The notes beneath the pieces were generated by a model. It did no database searches and was not told the origin of the DNA. It saw only the letters and a list, made by a program, of their open reading frames with translations. 47,492 bases of DNA from Deltaproteobacteria bacterium (GTDB lineage: Bacteria; Desulfobacterota; Desulfuromonadia; Desulfuromonadales; Geopsychrobacteraceae). Positions 16,012 through 25,980 of this stretch are shown here, piece by piece (positions within the stretch are counted from its first letter, which is position 1; each line of letters starts with the position of its first letter). The stretch spans positions 1 through 47,492 of the forward strand of contig JAJRQB010000098.1 in NCBI GenBank assembly GCA_024280485.1, read 5' to 3'. A program made the translations under genes and the position numbers.

Positions 16012-17544
16012 TTGTCAGAAAAAGACGTGCTGTCCCTGATCGACGAGATGATTGACTCTGGCGTCAACCTACCGTCTCCTCCTGCCATAGCAGTCCGTAT
16101 TCTCAATGCTGTTCAACAAGAAAAGCAGTCGTACACAGAACTAGCCAAGATCATTTCATCTGATCCGGCCTTAACGGCAAAAATGCTTAAAGTTGCTAAT
16201 TCCGGGTTTTATTCGCCTAACTATAAAGTGACTAACATAGAAAAAGCACTCTCTGTTCTGGGAGTCAATGTCCTCAAGAATATCGCTCTTTCATTTGTTA
16301 TCTCGAAAAAGATGCGTGGTTCATCCGACCAAACATTCGACTTTGATTATTTCTGGAGGCGCTCAGTCACTTCAGCCGTTGCTGCAGAGCTTTTTGCCCT
16401 CCAAATCGGACATCAAAACGACGATATCTTTGTTACTGCGATGCTAGCTGACATCGGAATATTGATTCTTCATCAAGCCTTATCAAAAGAGTACCAGATG
16501 GTCATTATAGAGGGTAAAACCTCTAATGAACCAGTCTCACTCATTGAAAAACGCTTACTCGGCATCGATCATTGCAGCATGGGGGCTGGTCTGCTCGATT
16601 GTTGGCATCTACCCGCCTCTATTTGCTTACCGATTCGATATCACCACAGTCCAGACCAGGCACCGGATCAATATCGGCAAGCAGCTGAGGTTCTGCAGAT
16701 TGCTGATCATCTGTCATCGATCTACCATGATTCAAACAGTGGCGAAAGAGTTCGTACCCTCCAAACAGAGCTAATGGAACGCTTCGATCTCACGAAAGAG
16801 AAAATCATCGAAATCGTTGACGCAGTCGCCAGTCGCAGTGTCGAAATCCTAACAACTTTCGAAATCGATCCCGGAGACCTAAAGCCTTACTCTGAAATTC
16901 TGGAAGAAGCGAATAAAGAACTCGGTCAACTCAATCTCTCCTATGACCAATTAATTCTGGAATTAATGGAATCAAAAACAGAGGCTGACCGCCTCGCGGC
17001 AGAGCTACATGGCGCCAACTTAAAACTACGCGAATTGGTCTTTAGAGACGGATTAACCGGACTTTACAATCACCGTTATTTTCAGGATATGGTTGATAAA
17101 GAGATTGATCGTTTTGACCGCTATAATTCCTGTTTTGCATTGATTATGTTCGACATTGATTTCTTCAAAAAGGTCAACGACAACCATGGCCACCCCAGCG
17201 GTGACCAAGTGTTATTAAACATTGCGCAGACTATTCAAAAAGCTGTTCGTCCCAGTGATATTGTCGCCCGCTATGGTGGAGAAGAGTTTGCCGTTATTAT
17301 GCCGGAGGCAAACGTATCTGGTCTGAAAATATTTGCAGAAAGGCTACGCCGCAGTGTCGAACAGATGTCAACTCTGGTAGATAACAAGGAATTAAAGGTC
17401 ACGATCAGCGTAGGCGGAACCTGCTGCTTGCCAGACTCGGGCAAATTAGACAAGAAAACAATCATCGATACTGCCGATCGTGCCCTCTATGCGTCCAAAC
17501 ATGGTGGACGCAACTGTACAACCATCCTCCCGCTTGGAAACTGA
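16012..17544 (+). CDS. HDOD-GGDEF protein, probable diguanylate cyclase
   Basis: A 510-residue signalling protein. Residues 15-220 are an HDOD domain (NLPSPPAIAVRILN, SDPALTAKMLKVANSGFY, KALSVLGVNVLKNIALSF), residues 300-345 are a coiled linker, and 345-505 are a GGDEF domain. The active loop is GGEEF (about 422-426) with the metal-binding FDIDFFKKVND. An RPSD I-site sits five residues before it, so product inhibition by c-di-GMP is expected. The cyclase should therefore be active. The start is TTG 16012, seven bases after AAGGA; no better ATG lies near. The HDOD part likely controls dimer state or binds a partner. It fits with the upstream MshEN receptor. Confidence 0.85.
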   Translation: MSEKDVLSLIDEMIDSGVNLPSPPAIAVRILNAVQQEKQSYTELAKIISSDPALTAKMLKVANSGFYSPNYKVTNIEKALSVLGVNVLKNIALSFVISKKMRGSSDQTFDFDYFWRRSVTSAVAAELFALQIGHQNDDIFVTAMLADIGILILHQALSKEYQMVIIEGKTSNEPVSLIEKRLLGIDHCSMGAGLLDCWHLPASICLPIRYHHSPDQAPDQYRQAAEVLQIADHLSSIYHDSNSGERVRTLQTELMERFDLTKEKIIEIVDAVASRSVEILTTFEIDPGDLKPYSEILEEANKELGQLNLSYDQLILELMESKTEADRLAAELHGANLKLRELVFRDGLTGLYNHRYFQDMVDKEIDRFDRYNSCFALIMFDIDFFKKVNDNHGHPSGDQVLLNIAQTIQKAVRPSDIVARYGGEEFAVIMPEANVSGLKIFAERLRRSVEQMSTLVDNKELKVTISVGGTCCLPDSGKLDKKTIIDTADRALYASKHGGRNCTTILPLGN

Positions 17545-17849
17545 AACAAACAAGAACACAACCTTACACAACACTCAGTACGCGATGTTGGAGAGTCTGG
17601 GACTTTCCATTGCTCTGATATAAATCTATATGTCTGGCCAAAAAAAAATCTCCGATTCCGTAGCGGTGGATATAAGCCTGCGCATGAGCTAATATCTGGG
17701 TTGCATCATCTCTTCTTCGCTTCGCTTATTTAAACAGACAACCTTCTTGGCAAAGATCAACTTGGTGCCGTGTTGAATTGATTTTTATACGCGAAAATGA
17801 AATGATGCGCTCCCCTTACTCGAATAGTTGACTTTTCAGGAGAAAACTG
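17545..17849. other. Intergenic stretch before argS
   Basis: About 305 bases. I see no gene, no strong terminator and no clear promoter. A run of nine A near 17640-17648 and AT-rich DNA at 17720-17800 are the only features, and the argS ribosome site AGGAG is at 17838-17842. Confidence 0.4.
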
Positions 17850-19598
17850 GTGAAAGAATACGTAAGCGAGCAACTGCTGCAGATTATAAATAAGCTTAAA
17901 AAACAGCAATTTATACCAGAAGACATAATCCCTCGCTTTACGGTTGAACGTACTAAAGACAAGAGTCATGGGGACTTTGCTACAAACCTGGCGCTAACTC
18001 TGGCAAAACCTGCAAAGGCGAATCCACGGCAAATCGCTGAAAAAATTGTCTCGTTACTGCCACAGAACGGCGTTATCGAAAAAGTTGAAATTGCGGGTCC
18101 CGGCTTCATCAATTTCTTTCTTGATGAAAGTTGGTTAGCACGTCAGGTTTCGGCAGCACTGGCTGACCCGCACCTTGGAGTCTCCCGTGTCAAGAACCCA
18201 CAAACAGTAGTCATCGACTACTCCTCTCCCAACCTGGCCAAAGAGATGCACGTCGGTCACCTGCGGTCGACGATTATAGGTGATGCAGTTGCGCGCACAC
18301 TCGATTTTCTTGGTCACCAGGTTATTCGTCAGAACCATGTTGGCGATTGGGGTACCCAGTTCGGCATGCTACTCGCGCTGATGGAGCAGTTACGTCACGA
18401 AGGCCATGAGATCAGTATGGAGCTCGCGGACCTTGAAAACTTCTACCGCCAAGCCAAACAAAAATTCGATGATTCAGCTGAATTTGCCACACGGTCACGT
18501 CAACTCGTTGTGGAACTGCAGTCTGGAAATGAGAATTGTCTCGCTCTCTGGCAGGAGTTTCTTACAATTTCTCTCAGCCATTGCCAGAAAATCTACGATC
18601 GTCTCGGCGTCGGCCTCAGTCCAGAAGCTATTTACGGTGAAAGTGCCTACAACAATGACTTGCCACTCGTGGTTAGGGATCTGGAAAAAACCGGGCTATT
18701 GATTGAAGATCAGGGTGCTAAATGTGTCTTTCTGGATGAATTCAAAGGACAGGACGATAAACCCTTACCAATGATTATCCAGAAAAATGATGGCGGTTAT
18801 CTATACGCTACCACTGATCTGGCAGCTTTACGCTATCGCCAGAACCAGTTGAAAGCCGATCGAATTCTATATTTCGTCGATGTTCGTCAATCGCATCACT
18901 TCAACCATCTATTTGCTGTCGCGCGAAAAGCTGGTTTCCTCGCCGCTACAACCGAGGTCCAACATATGGGTTTCGGCACCGTTATGGGTGATGACGGCAA
19001 ACCCTTTAAAACCCGTAGTGGCAGCGTCGCCAAACTAGCCGATCTGATCGATGAAGCAGAAAATCGCGCACGCATGCTGGTTGCTGAAAAGAACCCAGAG
19101 ATGGATGCCGCCGAACTTGAAGAGATTGGTCGCGTCGTTGGTATCGCTTCGATCAAATATGCCGATCTTGCAAAAAATCGAAGCAGTGATTACCTGTTCA
19201 GCTTCGACAATATGATCAGTTTCGAGGGCGACACCGGCCCTTATATGCTTTATGCCTATACGCGTGTTGCCAGTATTTTCCGCAAAGCGGAGATTGATGA
19301 AAATAGCCTGTCGGGCGAAATCATACTCGGAGAAGAGATTGAACGTGAGTTGGCTAACTTACAAATACAGTTTGCCGAAATTCTCAGCCGGGTAGCAGAA
19401 CGCGGCACTCCTCACCTCCTCTGTGCATATCTTTACGATCTGGCTTCCACCTTTTCCAGTTTTTATAAAAACTGCCCGGTCCTCAGTGCCGAATCAGAAA
19501 AATCACGTAACAGCCGTTTGCAACTTTGTCTATTAACCGCACGCATTCTCAAACAGGGTCTGGAACTGCTGGGTATCGGAACATTGGAAAGAATGTAA
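17850..19598 (+). CDS. argS: Arginyl-tRNA synthetase
   Basis: A 582-residue class I aminoacyl-tRNA synthetase that charges tRNA-Arg. The N-terminal Add-1 domain (about 1-110) binds the tRNA D-loop. The catalytic Rossmann fold carries the HIGH-type motif as [14 protein letters not shown] (about 129-142), VRQ-type segments, and [18 protein letters not shown] in place of a classical KMSKS. The C-terminal DALR anticodon-binding domain ends [22 protein letters not shown]. The length is normal. The start is GTG 17850, seven bases after AGGAG. It stands alone or leads the next two genes. Confidence 0.95.
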   Translation: MKEYVSEQLLQIINKLKKQQFIPEDIIPRFTVERTKDKSHGDFATNLALTLAKPAKANPRQIAEKIVSLLPQNGVIEKVEIAGPGFINFFLDESWLARQVSAALADPHLGVSRVKNPQTVVIDYSSPNLAKEMHVGHLRSTIIGDAVARTLDFLGHQVIRQNHVGDWGTQFGMLLALMEQLRHEGHEISMELADLENFYRQAKQKFDDSAEFATRSRQLVVELQSGNENCLALWQEFLTISLSHCQKIYDRLGVGLSPEAIYGESAYNNDLPLVVRDLEKTGLLIEDQGAKCVFLDEFKGQDDKPLPMIIQKNDGGYLYATTDLAALRYRQNQLKADRILYFVDVRQSHHFNHLFAVARKAGFLAATTEVQHMGFGTVMGDDGKPFKTRSGSVAKLADLIDEAENRARMLVAEKNPEMDAAELEEIGRVVGIASIKYADLAKNRSSDYLFSFDNMISFEGDTGPYMLYAYTRVASIFRKAEIDENSLSGEIILGEEIERELANLQIQFAEILSRVAERGTPHLLCAYLYDLASTFSSFYKNCPVLSAESEKSRNSRLQLCLLTARILKQGLELLGIGTLERM

Positions 19599-19649
19599 AC
19601 GCTGTGAGTCTGATCAGACCTTCTAAAAACCACCAAAAGACAGGTTTCA

Positions 19650-20048
19650 ATGAGTCAAAAGTTTAACTGCCACGGGTGCGGACATTGCTGCCTCATGTTG
19701 ATAGATGCCTATAATGGTTGTGTCAGTGATGATGACTTACTGCGCTGGAAACAGCAGGGCAGAGACGATATCCTTGCATGGGTAGAAACTCTCGATCTCG
19801 GACCTGGAAACCAGCTGCACACCGCTTGGGTTAACCCTGAGACAGGAGAGGATGTAGAGCGTTGCCCCTGGTTGCTCGACATGCTCAACGGCAATGGCTA
19901 TTTGTGCGGGATTGAACCGATTAAACCAGATCATTGTCGGGCCTATCCTGAGCACCAGAAACATGCCGAGGCTACGAACTGCCAGGGCTATAATAAAACC
20001 TATGCCGCTCCAGTTGAAACACCCAAGGAAGGTCAACACGATGAGTAA
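19650..20048 (+). CDS. YkgJ-type cysteine-cluster protein
   Basis: A 132-residue protein of the YkgJ (zinc/iron-chelating) family. Metal-binding cysteines begin CHGCGHCC (residues 7-14), followed later by ERCPWL, GYLCGIEPIKPDHCRAYPEHQ and ATNCQGY. The family binds a metal or Fe-S cluster and its role is generally unknown. The ATG 19650 start is preceded by a weak AGG. The stop overlaps the start of the RRM gene by eight bases, so the two are very likely cotranslated. It also lies 51 bases after argS and may share its transcript. Confidence 0.8.
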   Translation: MSQKFNCHGCGHCCLMLIDAYNGCVSDDDLLRWKQQGRDDILAWVETLDLGPGNQLHTAWVNPETGEDVERCPWLLDMLNGNGYLCGIEPIKPDHCRAYPEHQKHAEATNCQGYNKTYAAPVETPKEGQHDE

Positions 20049-20382
20049 CAAATCTAAGGTTAAAGAGATATACGTTGCCGACATCTCATTCGAAGTCGAA
20101 GAGGAAGATTTGCACAAACTGTTTTCTGTCTGTGGTTCGGTCCGTGCAATCAACATGCTCAAGGACGAAAGATCTGGCAATTTCAACGGTCGAGCCTTCA
20201 TCCGCATGGCAACTAATGCAGAGGCAAAAGAAGCTATCAATATGCTTGATGGAACCCGACTGCTCAATCGTTGTATCAGTGTCAGTGCCGCACGCGATAA
20301 ACCATTAAATGCACCAGTGGTGGCGGTGACAGAAGAGAAGAAGCCACGTCGTCGGCAGCGACCAAAGCGCACACGAAAATAA
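20041..20382 (+). CDS. RRM-type RNA-binding protein
   Basis: A 113-residue protein with one RNA-recognition motif. RNP2 is seen as IYVADI (about 10-15) and RNP1 as the stretch GNFNGRAFIRM (about 47-57). A C-terminal basic tail, EEKKPRRRQRPKRTRK, should add non-specific RNA affinity. Bacterial stand-alone RRM proteins act in RNA folding or regulation, but the specific targets are not known. The start ATG 20041 is eight bases after GGAAGG and overlaps the YkgJ gene's 3' end; a longer reading to 19894 would run through the upstream gene and is rejected. A strong terminator follows. Confidence 0.85.
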   Translation: MSNKSKVKEIYVADISFEVEEEDLHKLFSVCGSVRAINMLKDERSGNFNGRAFIRMATNAEAKEAINMLDGTRLLNRCISVSAARDKPLNAPVVAVTEEKKPRRRQRPKRTRK

Positions 20383-20407
20383 CAGTTCCCCTCCATGCAA
20401 AACCAAT

Positions 20408-20445
20408 AAAATAGAGCAGAACCTATATAGGTTCTGCTCTATTTT
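20408..20445 (+). terminator. Terminator after RRM gene
   Basis: A perfect 16-bp stem AAAATAGAGCAGAACC/GGTTCTGCTCTATTTT surrounds a TATATA loop. The stem carries the T-rich side, so it may work in both directions. It lies 25 bases after the RRM stop. Confidence 0.85.
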
Positions 20446-20457
20446 GTTATAACAAAA

Positions 20458-20644
20458 CGGTTCTATAACTCAAAAGAAGGTACTACAAAAATACTTGAGA
20501 AACTATAACGTTAGCCACCACCAGAATTAGGCACTTTTAGGCGAGGCACTAAGTCCACCAAGAGAGGTAAAATTCTTGAAGTCAGGTTTCTTGGCGCTCT
20601 TGGTGTCTTGGTGGCAAATAGCCTTTGTTTGGGTTATAGGTCCG
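20458..20644. mobile_element. MITE-like palindromic element 2
   Basis: A 187-base non-coding element. Terminal inverted repeats 20457-20480 and 20622-20645 match at 19 of 24 positions (ACGGnnCTATAACnCAAAnnAAGG). A second inverted pair lies inside (20545-20564 with 20597-20615, sharing CCACCAAGAG). It is flanked by a perfect 8-base direct repeat TAACAAAA at 20450-20457 and 20645-20652, as expected for a target duplication. It sits exactly between two terminators, in a spot where insertion harms nothing. Its sequence differs from element 1. Confidence 0.6.
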
Positions 20645-20653
20645 TAACAAAAT

Positions 20654-20683
20654 GCCTCATCCCGAAAGAGACCAGGATGAGGC
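20654..20683 (-). terminator. Terminator after sigma-54 regulator gene
   Basis: The nine-base stem GCCTCATCC/GGATGAGGC with a 12-base loop is followed on the minus strand by ATTTTGTT. It lies 80 bases after the regulator's stop and ends that transcript. The T-run is short, so efficiency is uncertain. Confidence 0.65.
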
Positions 20684-20763
20684 GAAGCACGACCCACCAG
20701 ATGGATTGAGGGGCGAATTGTTTTTAAGCCCTTCCTTCTTCCCTCTGCGAGAAAATGGCTTTT

Positions 20764-22140
20764 TCAGCCAGGAAGATCTATCCCCAGCTCATATTTTTCC
20801 AGTTTGTAACGCAATGTACCACGGGGCACGTTGAGGATCCGTGCAGTTCTGGCCACATTGCCACCAGTTATGATGAAAGCTTTAGAGATCAAACCCTTTT
20901 CCACCTGGCAAACGACATCATCCAGCACGATCCCTTCCGGTGGGATTTCATAACTGAAAGGCACTTCGCTCTGCGGGGCCTCTCCCCAGATTTCACGAGG
21001 TAAATGTTCTGGTTTGATCTCATCGACGTTATACATGATACAAATACGCTCGACCACGTTACGTAGTTCACGCACGTTCCCTGGCCAGTGATAACGCAGC
21101 ATCAGATCGAGGGCATCGCGCGAAAAACCGCGCATTGCCTTATTGAACTCGCGGCTGAAACGCTGTAGAAAATATTCAAGCAGACTCGGAACATCTTCAC
21201 GCCTCTCTCGTAAGGGTGGTATATGAATTGGAAATACATTTAAACGGTAGTAAAGATCCTCACGAAACTCTTTGGCATCAATAGCTTCTTTGAGTTTGGC
21301 ATTGGTCGCTGCAATAATTCGCACATTGATATCTATGTTTCTATTCCCGCCCAAGCGTCTGATCTTACGGTCCTCAAGCACACGCAGCAGCTTGACCTGC
21401 AGGCCCATATCCATCTCACCAATTTCATCAAGAAAAATGGAACCGGTATCAGACTCTTCAAACAGACCGAGCTTACGCGTTTTAGCATCGGTAAAGGCGC
21501 CCCGTTCATGTCCGAAGAGTTCACTCTCCAACAGGTTGAATGGCAGAGAACCACAATTGATTTCGATAAAAGGCTTATCGACCCTTGGTGAAAGATTATG
21601 GATCGCCTGAGCAACAAGTTCTTTGCCCGTTCCACTCTCTCCAGTAATTAATACTGTCGCCGTTTCATGCTTGGCAACTTCGCGAATTTGATGAAAGATC
21701 TGCAACAAAGCAGGACTGCTGCCAATCATTTTTATATCATCTTCTCCACGCACCAGCCTTTTGACCTTGCGTCGCAGCGACTGGGTTTCAAGCGCCAATT
21801 TAACAATGAGATGGATCGCGTCAGCCTTGAACGGTTTTTTTATGTAATCATAAGCACCAATTTTCAGAGCTTCAACGGCACTCTCAACCGTTCCGTAACC
21901 AGTAATAATGATAACCAGAAGCTCTGGATCGACCTCCTTGATTGCTCGCAGGACATCGAGTCCGCTCTCACTCCCCAAATTCAAATCAAGCAAAACCAGA
22001 CTGATCTCATCTTCAGTGACAATGTTGACGGCTTCTTCAGGAGAACCTGTCGATAACGCTCTGTATCCGTCAGCCGCAAGTATTCGTTCAAGGTTTTCAC
22101 GAATAAAGGCCTCATCATCGACGATTAGAATTTTTTCCAT
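20764..22140 (-). CDS. NtrC-family sigma-54 response regulator
   Basis: A 458-residue activator with a receiver domain (1-120; D8, D9, phosphoacceptor D52 in LLDLNLGSESG, K in YIKKPFKAD), AAA+ domain (about 145-380; Walker A GESGTGKE, SELFGHERGAFTDA, Walker B LDEIGEM, ATNAKLKEAI, NVRELRNVVE) and a Fis-type HTH at the end (NVARTARILNVPRGTLRYKL). The sigma-54 contact loop reads GAFTDA where GAFTGA is the consensus. This variant is seen in functional members, but it can alter sigma-54 coupling. The start ATG 22140 follows GGAG at seven bases; a reading to 22206 has no ribosome site. The kinase gene lies 193 bases upstream. Confidence 0.93.
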   Translation of the reverse strand: MEKILIVDDEAFIRENLERILAADGYRALSTGSPEEAVNIVTEDEISLVLLDLNLGSESGLDVLRAIKEVDPELLVIIITGYGTVESAVEALKIGAYDYIKKPFKADAIHLIVKLALETQSLRRKVKRLVRGEDDIKMIGSSPALLQIFHQIREVAKHETATVLITGESGTGKELVAQAIHNLSPRVDKPFIEINCGSLPFNLLESELFGHERGAFTDAKTRKLGLFEESDTGSIFLDEIGEMDMGLQVKLLRVLEDRKIRRLGGNRNIDINVRIIAATNAKLKEAIDAKEFREDLYYRLNVFPIHIPPLRERREDVPSLLEYFLQRFSREFNKAMRGFSRDALDLMLRYHWPGNVRELRNVVERICIMYNVDEIKPEHLPREIWGEAPQSEVPFSYEIPPEGIVLDDVVCQVEKGLISKAFIITGGNVARTARILNVPRGTLRYKLEKYELGIDLPG

Positions 22141-22333
22141 TTGGAGCTCCCGGCAATACTGATGAAAATCCAAAAAATGTGCAGTACCAAAGTATCTGAC
22201 AGGCAACGAAAATAAAATATACGGGGAATTGACTATAGAGGCAAGGCGTAACGGTGAATTTTAGCCACCAGAAAAATTTATTCGGCGAAATATTCGCATA
22301 TTCAACAAGGCCGCAAAGAGAAATAGGCGATTT

Positions 22334-24844
22334 CTAGCCTACTCCGCCACCGTCTTCAGTCGGCAACAGCAGAAAAATACGGGTCCCTTGATTGATGGTA
22401 CTCTCAGCGCTGATCGACCCTTTGTGTTCGGAGAGGATATTGTGACTGATCGACAGTCCCAAACCTGTCCCCTCTCGTCCCTTGTTGGTATAAAAAGGTT
22501 CGAAAATCAGTCCTATTTTTTCCGGTTCTATTCCACAACCATTATCAATAACCGTAACCTGTACTCCTTTACGAACACGGCTCGCCAAAATTTTCAATTC
22601 TCCGCCATTCGGCATTGCATAAATAGCATTGCTGAATAAATTCAGAAAAACCTGCTTGAGTCGATCAACATCGATCAGGAGCTTGGGCATACCAACGTCA
22701 AAATGTGAAATTATTTCGATTCCCTGCCGTTCGCATTGTTTACGCACCAGAAAAATTGAATCATCAATGACCTTTGTCAGGTCACCAGAAATCAACATCG
22801 GCTTAGAGGCTGAAAAATGTAACAGTTCGCCTACCAACCCTTCGAGGCGCTCCATCTCGCCAAGCGCTTTTTGAATCAGCAACTGATCCTGCTCTTTGCC
22901 GATTAGGCGATCATGCAGTTCATCCAGTAGCAAGCTAACCCCGGTTAGCGGATTTCTAATCTCGTGGGCAATTCCGGCAGACATGCGCCCTAAAGAAGCC
23001 AACCTGTCCATACGTGACATCTGCTCACGCATATTAACGCGTTCAGTCAGGTCCTCAACGGTCAGCAACCAACCTGCCTGGCGCCTGAAACTTAAAGGAA
23101 AAAGGGCTAAACGATAGGTCATCTGCCGATCATCACGCTCGAGGCTGACATAGTCACCCCAACTTTGCTGATCAAGTGTTGCAAATGCATGCTCCAGTCC
23201 GGCATAAAACTCTGGCCAGTCGGACAGGACTTCATGCCAGGGAGTAGCCTTGTCTGGATGACTGATCCCGAGAATTTTACAAGCGGGGCCATTCAATGAT
23301 GTCACCTGACGTTCGCCATCAAAAGTCAAAATACCGGTTTCAATGTTTTCAACAACGGTATGTTTGAAATTACGCTCGCGGATAATTTCATGCCGGGAAC
23401 GACGTAGCGCTTTCAGGGTTTTTAGTAACCGGAGTTGTCTCAAACTCAGGTCATTGGCCATACGATTGAAAGAATCTGCCAATACACCAACTTCGTCGTA
23501 GGAACTGACCTCGACTCGGGTTCCAAGGTTGCCGCGAGCCATCTCACGGGTCCCCTCTGTCAAAGAGAGGAGAGGACCGACAATACTTGCGGAAAGTCGG
23601 TAGGCAGCCATGATCACGAACATGACCGTTATTGAGATCACAAACCAGGATTCACTTAAATAGTTGGTTATCTCTTTACGGATCAGACTTGCTGTTGTCA
23701 GGGCGGGCTGATGAAAATTATCGACTTCGGCTCCAATCGTAATTCCGCCAAAGATACGAAATCTTTGAAAATCACCATGCTCATAGAATATCGGTGCATA
23801 TGCCATAATTTTACGTGAACCACCAACATTAGTAGTGTCGACAACGCCTTGCTCCCCATTTATTATGGCCTCGACAACAACCGGATAATTCTTATGAATA
23901 AAACCAGCGTTTAGCAAGTTAAAGGGAATACGGCCAGCATTGATCGTTTGTTCATCAGTTTCCTGAGTATAGGCAGGCACTAGCTGTCCATCAGGGTCGT
24001 AACCACGAATATCCCAGTATTTTGGATGGGTAATCATCCAGCCCTCGTCATCGAACATAAAGGCGTAATTGCCACTGGCATAGGAGGGGAAAACTACGTA
24101 GCGGTCTTTGGTCGGAGAGATGTGCTGCGTGAATTCCATCAGGTGCCGGTGATCAAGGGAGATCACCACTATGCCTGAGAGCTTCCCTTCTCTAAAAACA
24201 GGTGTTGCAAAACGCACGACACCACGGTATGGCGTCCCCAGCACTGCTTCAAGAGGCGTTTCGGCCCCCTGCAGCTGTTCGTCACGGCTAACGTACCATC
24301 CACTTAAACGTGATACTGAAACTTCACCTTTGCGAAGTTGACGAGCCTTATTGAAATAGGTTTCGTTTTTATATGTCGTGTTTAAAGGATCCGCTACATT
24401 GCGCAGCTGGAGCGAAGGCCGACCTGCGATAATACGAATTTGTTCCTGACCTGTTGGATCGATAAAAGTCACTTCATGATACAGCAGAATCCGCTCTCTG
24501 ACTTCGACGGGATTTTCATTGGTTCCACGACGGTACCAGACACTTCGCGCGTGGCTCCAGGCGAAATCGAGATAGGATTCCTGATCCGGCTTGATCAGCG
24601 ACAAATCTCTCAAGTCACCTTCGACCTGTTGTAGAAAGTCGGAGACTTCTCCGGCGACCATTTCGGCGCGCAGCTCCAGAGCCTGAGCCGCCTGAGTATC
24701 AAGAGCTTCAGTCGTACGCTGACGTAACAAGGTTTCTACCAGACGCAAACTGTGGTGCGAGTTGATCAGCAACAGCATCAGCGGCACCAGAGACAACAAC
24801 AAAAAGGCTCCGAGTACTTTTTTATGCAAATTGACTTTAAACAT
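22334..24844 (-). CDS. Cache-HAMP-PAS sensor histidine kinase
   Basis: An 836-residue membrane kinase. The first membrane helix (about 10-30) is followed by a large periplasmic sensor (about 35-385) of dCache type, then a second helix (about 395-418), a HAMP (about 420-475), a PAS (about 500-610), HisKA with the H-box [14 protein letters not shown], and HATPase with N ([14 protein letters not shown]), G1 (DNGCGIEP), F and G2 ([13 protein letters not shown]). The NtrB-like H-box and the gene order make it the probable partner of the downstream sigma-54 regulator. The ligand is unknown; Cache domains usually bind small organic molecules outside the cell. The start ATG 24844 follows AGGA; a preceding TTG (24847) is less likely. 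Confidence 0.9.
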   Translation of the reverse strand: MFKVNLHKKVLGAFLLLSLVPLMLLLINSHHSLRLVETLLRQRTTEALDTQAAQALELRAEMVAGEVSDFLQQVEGDLRDLSLIKPDQESYLDFAWSHARSVWYRRGTNENPVEVRERILLYHEVTFIDPTGQEQIRIIAGRPSLQLRNVADPLNTTYKNETYFNKARQLRKGEVSVSRLSGWYVSRDEQLQGAETPLEAVLGTPYRGVVRFATPVFREGKLSGIVVISLDHRHLMEFTQHISPTKDRYVVFPSYASGNYAFMFDDEGWMITHPKYWDIRGYDPDGQLVPAYTQETDEQTINAGRIPFNLLNAGFIHKNYPVVVEAIINGEQGVVDTTNVGGSRKIMAYAPIFYEHGDFQRFRIFGGITIGAEVDNFHQPALTTASLIRKEITNYLSESWFVISITVMFVIMAAYRLSASIVGPLLSLTEGTREMARGNLGTRVEVSSYDEVGVLADSFNRMANDLSLRQLRLLKTLKALRRSRHEIIRERNFKHTVVENIETGILTFDGERQVTSLNGPACKILGISHPDKATPWHEVLSDWPEFYAGLEHAFATLDQQSWGDYVSLERDDRQMTYRLALFPLSFRRQAGWLLTVEDLTERVNMREQMSRMDRLASLGRMSAGIAHEIRNPLTGVSLLLDELHDRLIGKEQDQLLIQKALGEMERLEGLVGELLHFSASKPMLISGDLTKVIDDSIFLVRKQCERQGIEIISHFDVGMPKLLIDVDRLKQVFLNLFSNAIYAMPNGGELKILASRVRKGVQVTVIDNGCGIEPEKIGLIFEPFYTNKGREGTGLGLSISHNILSEHKGSISAESTINQGTRIFLLLPTEDGGGVG

Positions 24845-24867
24845 CAAAATCCTGTTTAAAATAAAAA

Positions 24868-24899
24868 AAGCCGCTCCCCAGAATCAACAGGTGCGGCTT
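24868..24899 (-). terminator. Terminator after polyprenyl synthase gene
   Basis: Stem AAGCCGC/GCGGCTT with an 18-base loop that can pair further, followed on the minus strand by TTTTTTTATTTT. It separates the prenyl synthase gene from the kinase gene, which then needs its own promoter or relies on read-through. Confidence 0.75.
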
Positions 24900-24927
24900 G
24901 AAATAAGGGGGTTTCATCGTACTCGAC

Positions 24928-25896
24928 TTACTTGTTACGCGCCACCACATAGTCGGCAAGGGCACAGAGGGCGTTACGGATTTCATTGTCTGGAAACATA
25001 TCAAGCTGGATCTTGGCTCGCTCAATTCGCTCAGAAGCGCGAAGACGGGTATATTTAATACCTTCATATTTTTCTATCAGGTCACAAACCCGGTTGAGAT
25101 CAACCTCACTCAGTTCTTCAAGTTCGATAATCTGTGCAATTTCATGTTGTTCGTTCTTATCAGCTTTTGAATAGGTGTGAATTAATGGCAGAGTCATCTT
25201 ACCTTCTTCAAGATCATGGCCTCGCTCTTTGCCAAAGTCCTTTAGATCTGCAACATAATCAAGAGCATCATCCATAAGCTGAAAGGCCGTGCCAATCTCA
25301 AGTCCGAACTCACGTAGCGCCGCTTCCTGCTGTGGAGATGCTTCAGCTAAAACGGCCCCTACTTGGCAAGCTGCCGCAATCAGAATTGCGGTTTTATCAC
25401 GAATAACATCAAGATAGCGATTTTCATCAATACCAAGGTCAGCCGTATTCAGCAGTTGCTGAATCTCTCCCTCTGCCATTTGAGTCGTGGTATCTGACAG
25501 TAATTGCAAAACTTTGATGCTGTTACAGCCGACCATAATTGAAAAAGATTTGGCGAGCAGAAAATCACCAACCAACACTGAGGCTTCGTTACCCCAGACT
25601 GCATTAGCTGAGCGGTTTCCACGGCGCAATTCAGCGCCATCGACAACATCATCATGCAGTAATGTTGCACTATGAATGAATTCGATGACTCCAGCCAATT
25701 CAATATGATGCTCACCAGAGTAGTTGCAGAGCTTTGCCGCTAATAGCAGCAACATAGGTCGGATTCTTTTTCCGCCACTGGACAGAAGATATTCCCCCAC
25801 CTGCCCAATGAGTGGCACATCAGAGGTCAGATTCTTGCGAAATCGTGCCTCGACAGCCTGCATATCTTTTTGGATCAGGGCTGAAACGCGCTCCAT
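24928..25896 (-). CDS. All-trans polyprenyl diphosphate synthase
   Basis: A 322-residue trans-prenyltransferase. It elongates farnesyl-type diphosphates with isopentenyl diphosphate to make the side chain of respiratory quinones. The first Asp-rich motif is DDVVD in ATLLHDDVVDGAELRRG and the second is DDALD in FQLMDDALDYVAD; both bind Mg. GGKRIRPML near residue 39 and the GRSGN-like segment RRGNRSANAVWG are also present. The length fits IspB/HepT-type enzymes; chain length (octaprenyl is likely) cannot be fixed from motifs alone. The start ATG 25896 has a weak ribosome site. It lies between two kinases without a clear operon partner. Confidence 0.9.
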   Translation of the reverse strand: MERVSALIQKDMQAVEARFRKNLTSDVPLIGQVGEYLLSSGGKRIRPMLLLLAAKLCNYSGEHHIELAGVIEFIHSATLLHDDVVDGAELRRGNRSANAVWGNEASVLVGDFLLAKSFSIMVGCNSIKVLQLLSDTTTQMAEGEIQQLLNTADLGIDENRYLDVIRDKTAILIAAACQVGAVLAEASPQQEAALREFGLEIGTAFQLMDDALDYVADLKDFGKERGHDLEEGKMTLPLIHTYSKADKNEQHEIAQIIELEELSEVDLNRVCDLIEKYEGIKYTRLRASERIERAKIQLDMFPDNEIRNALCALADYVVARNK

Positions 25897-25980
25897 CTTG
25901 AATATAATTCCATCTCTTTTGTTTAAGGGGGAATGATTTTATGCATTCTAAAAACCGCATGACTGGATGTCAAAGACTTT

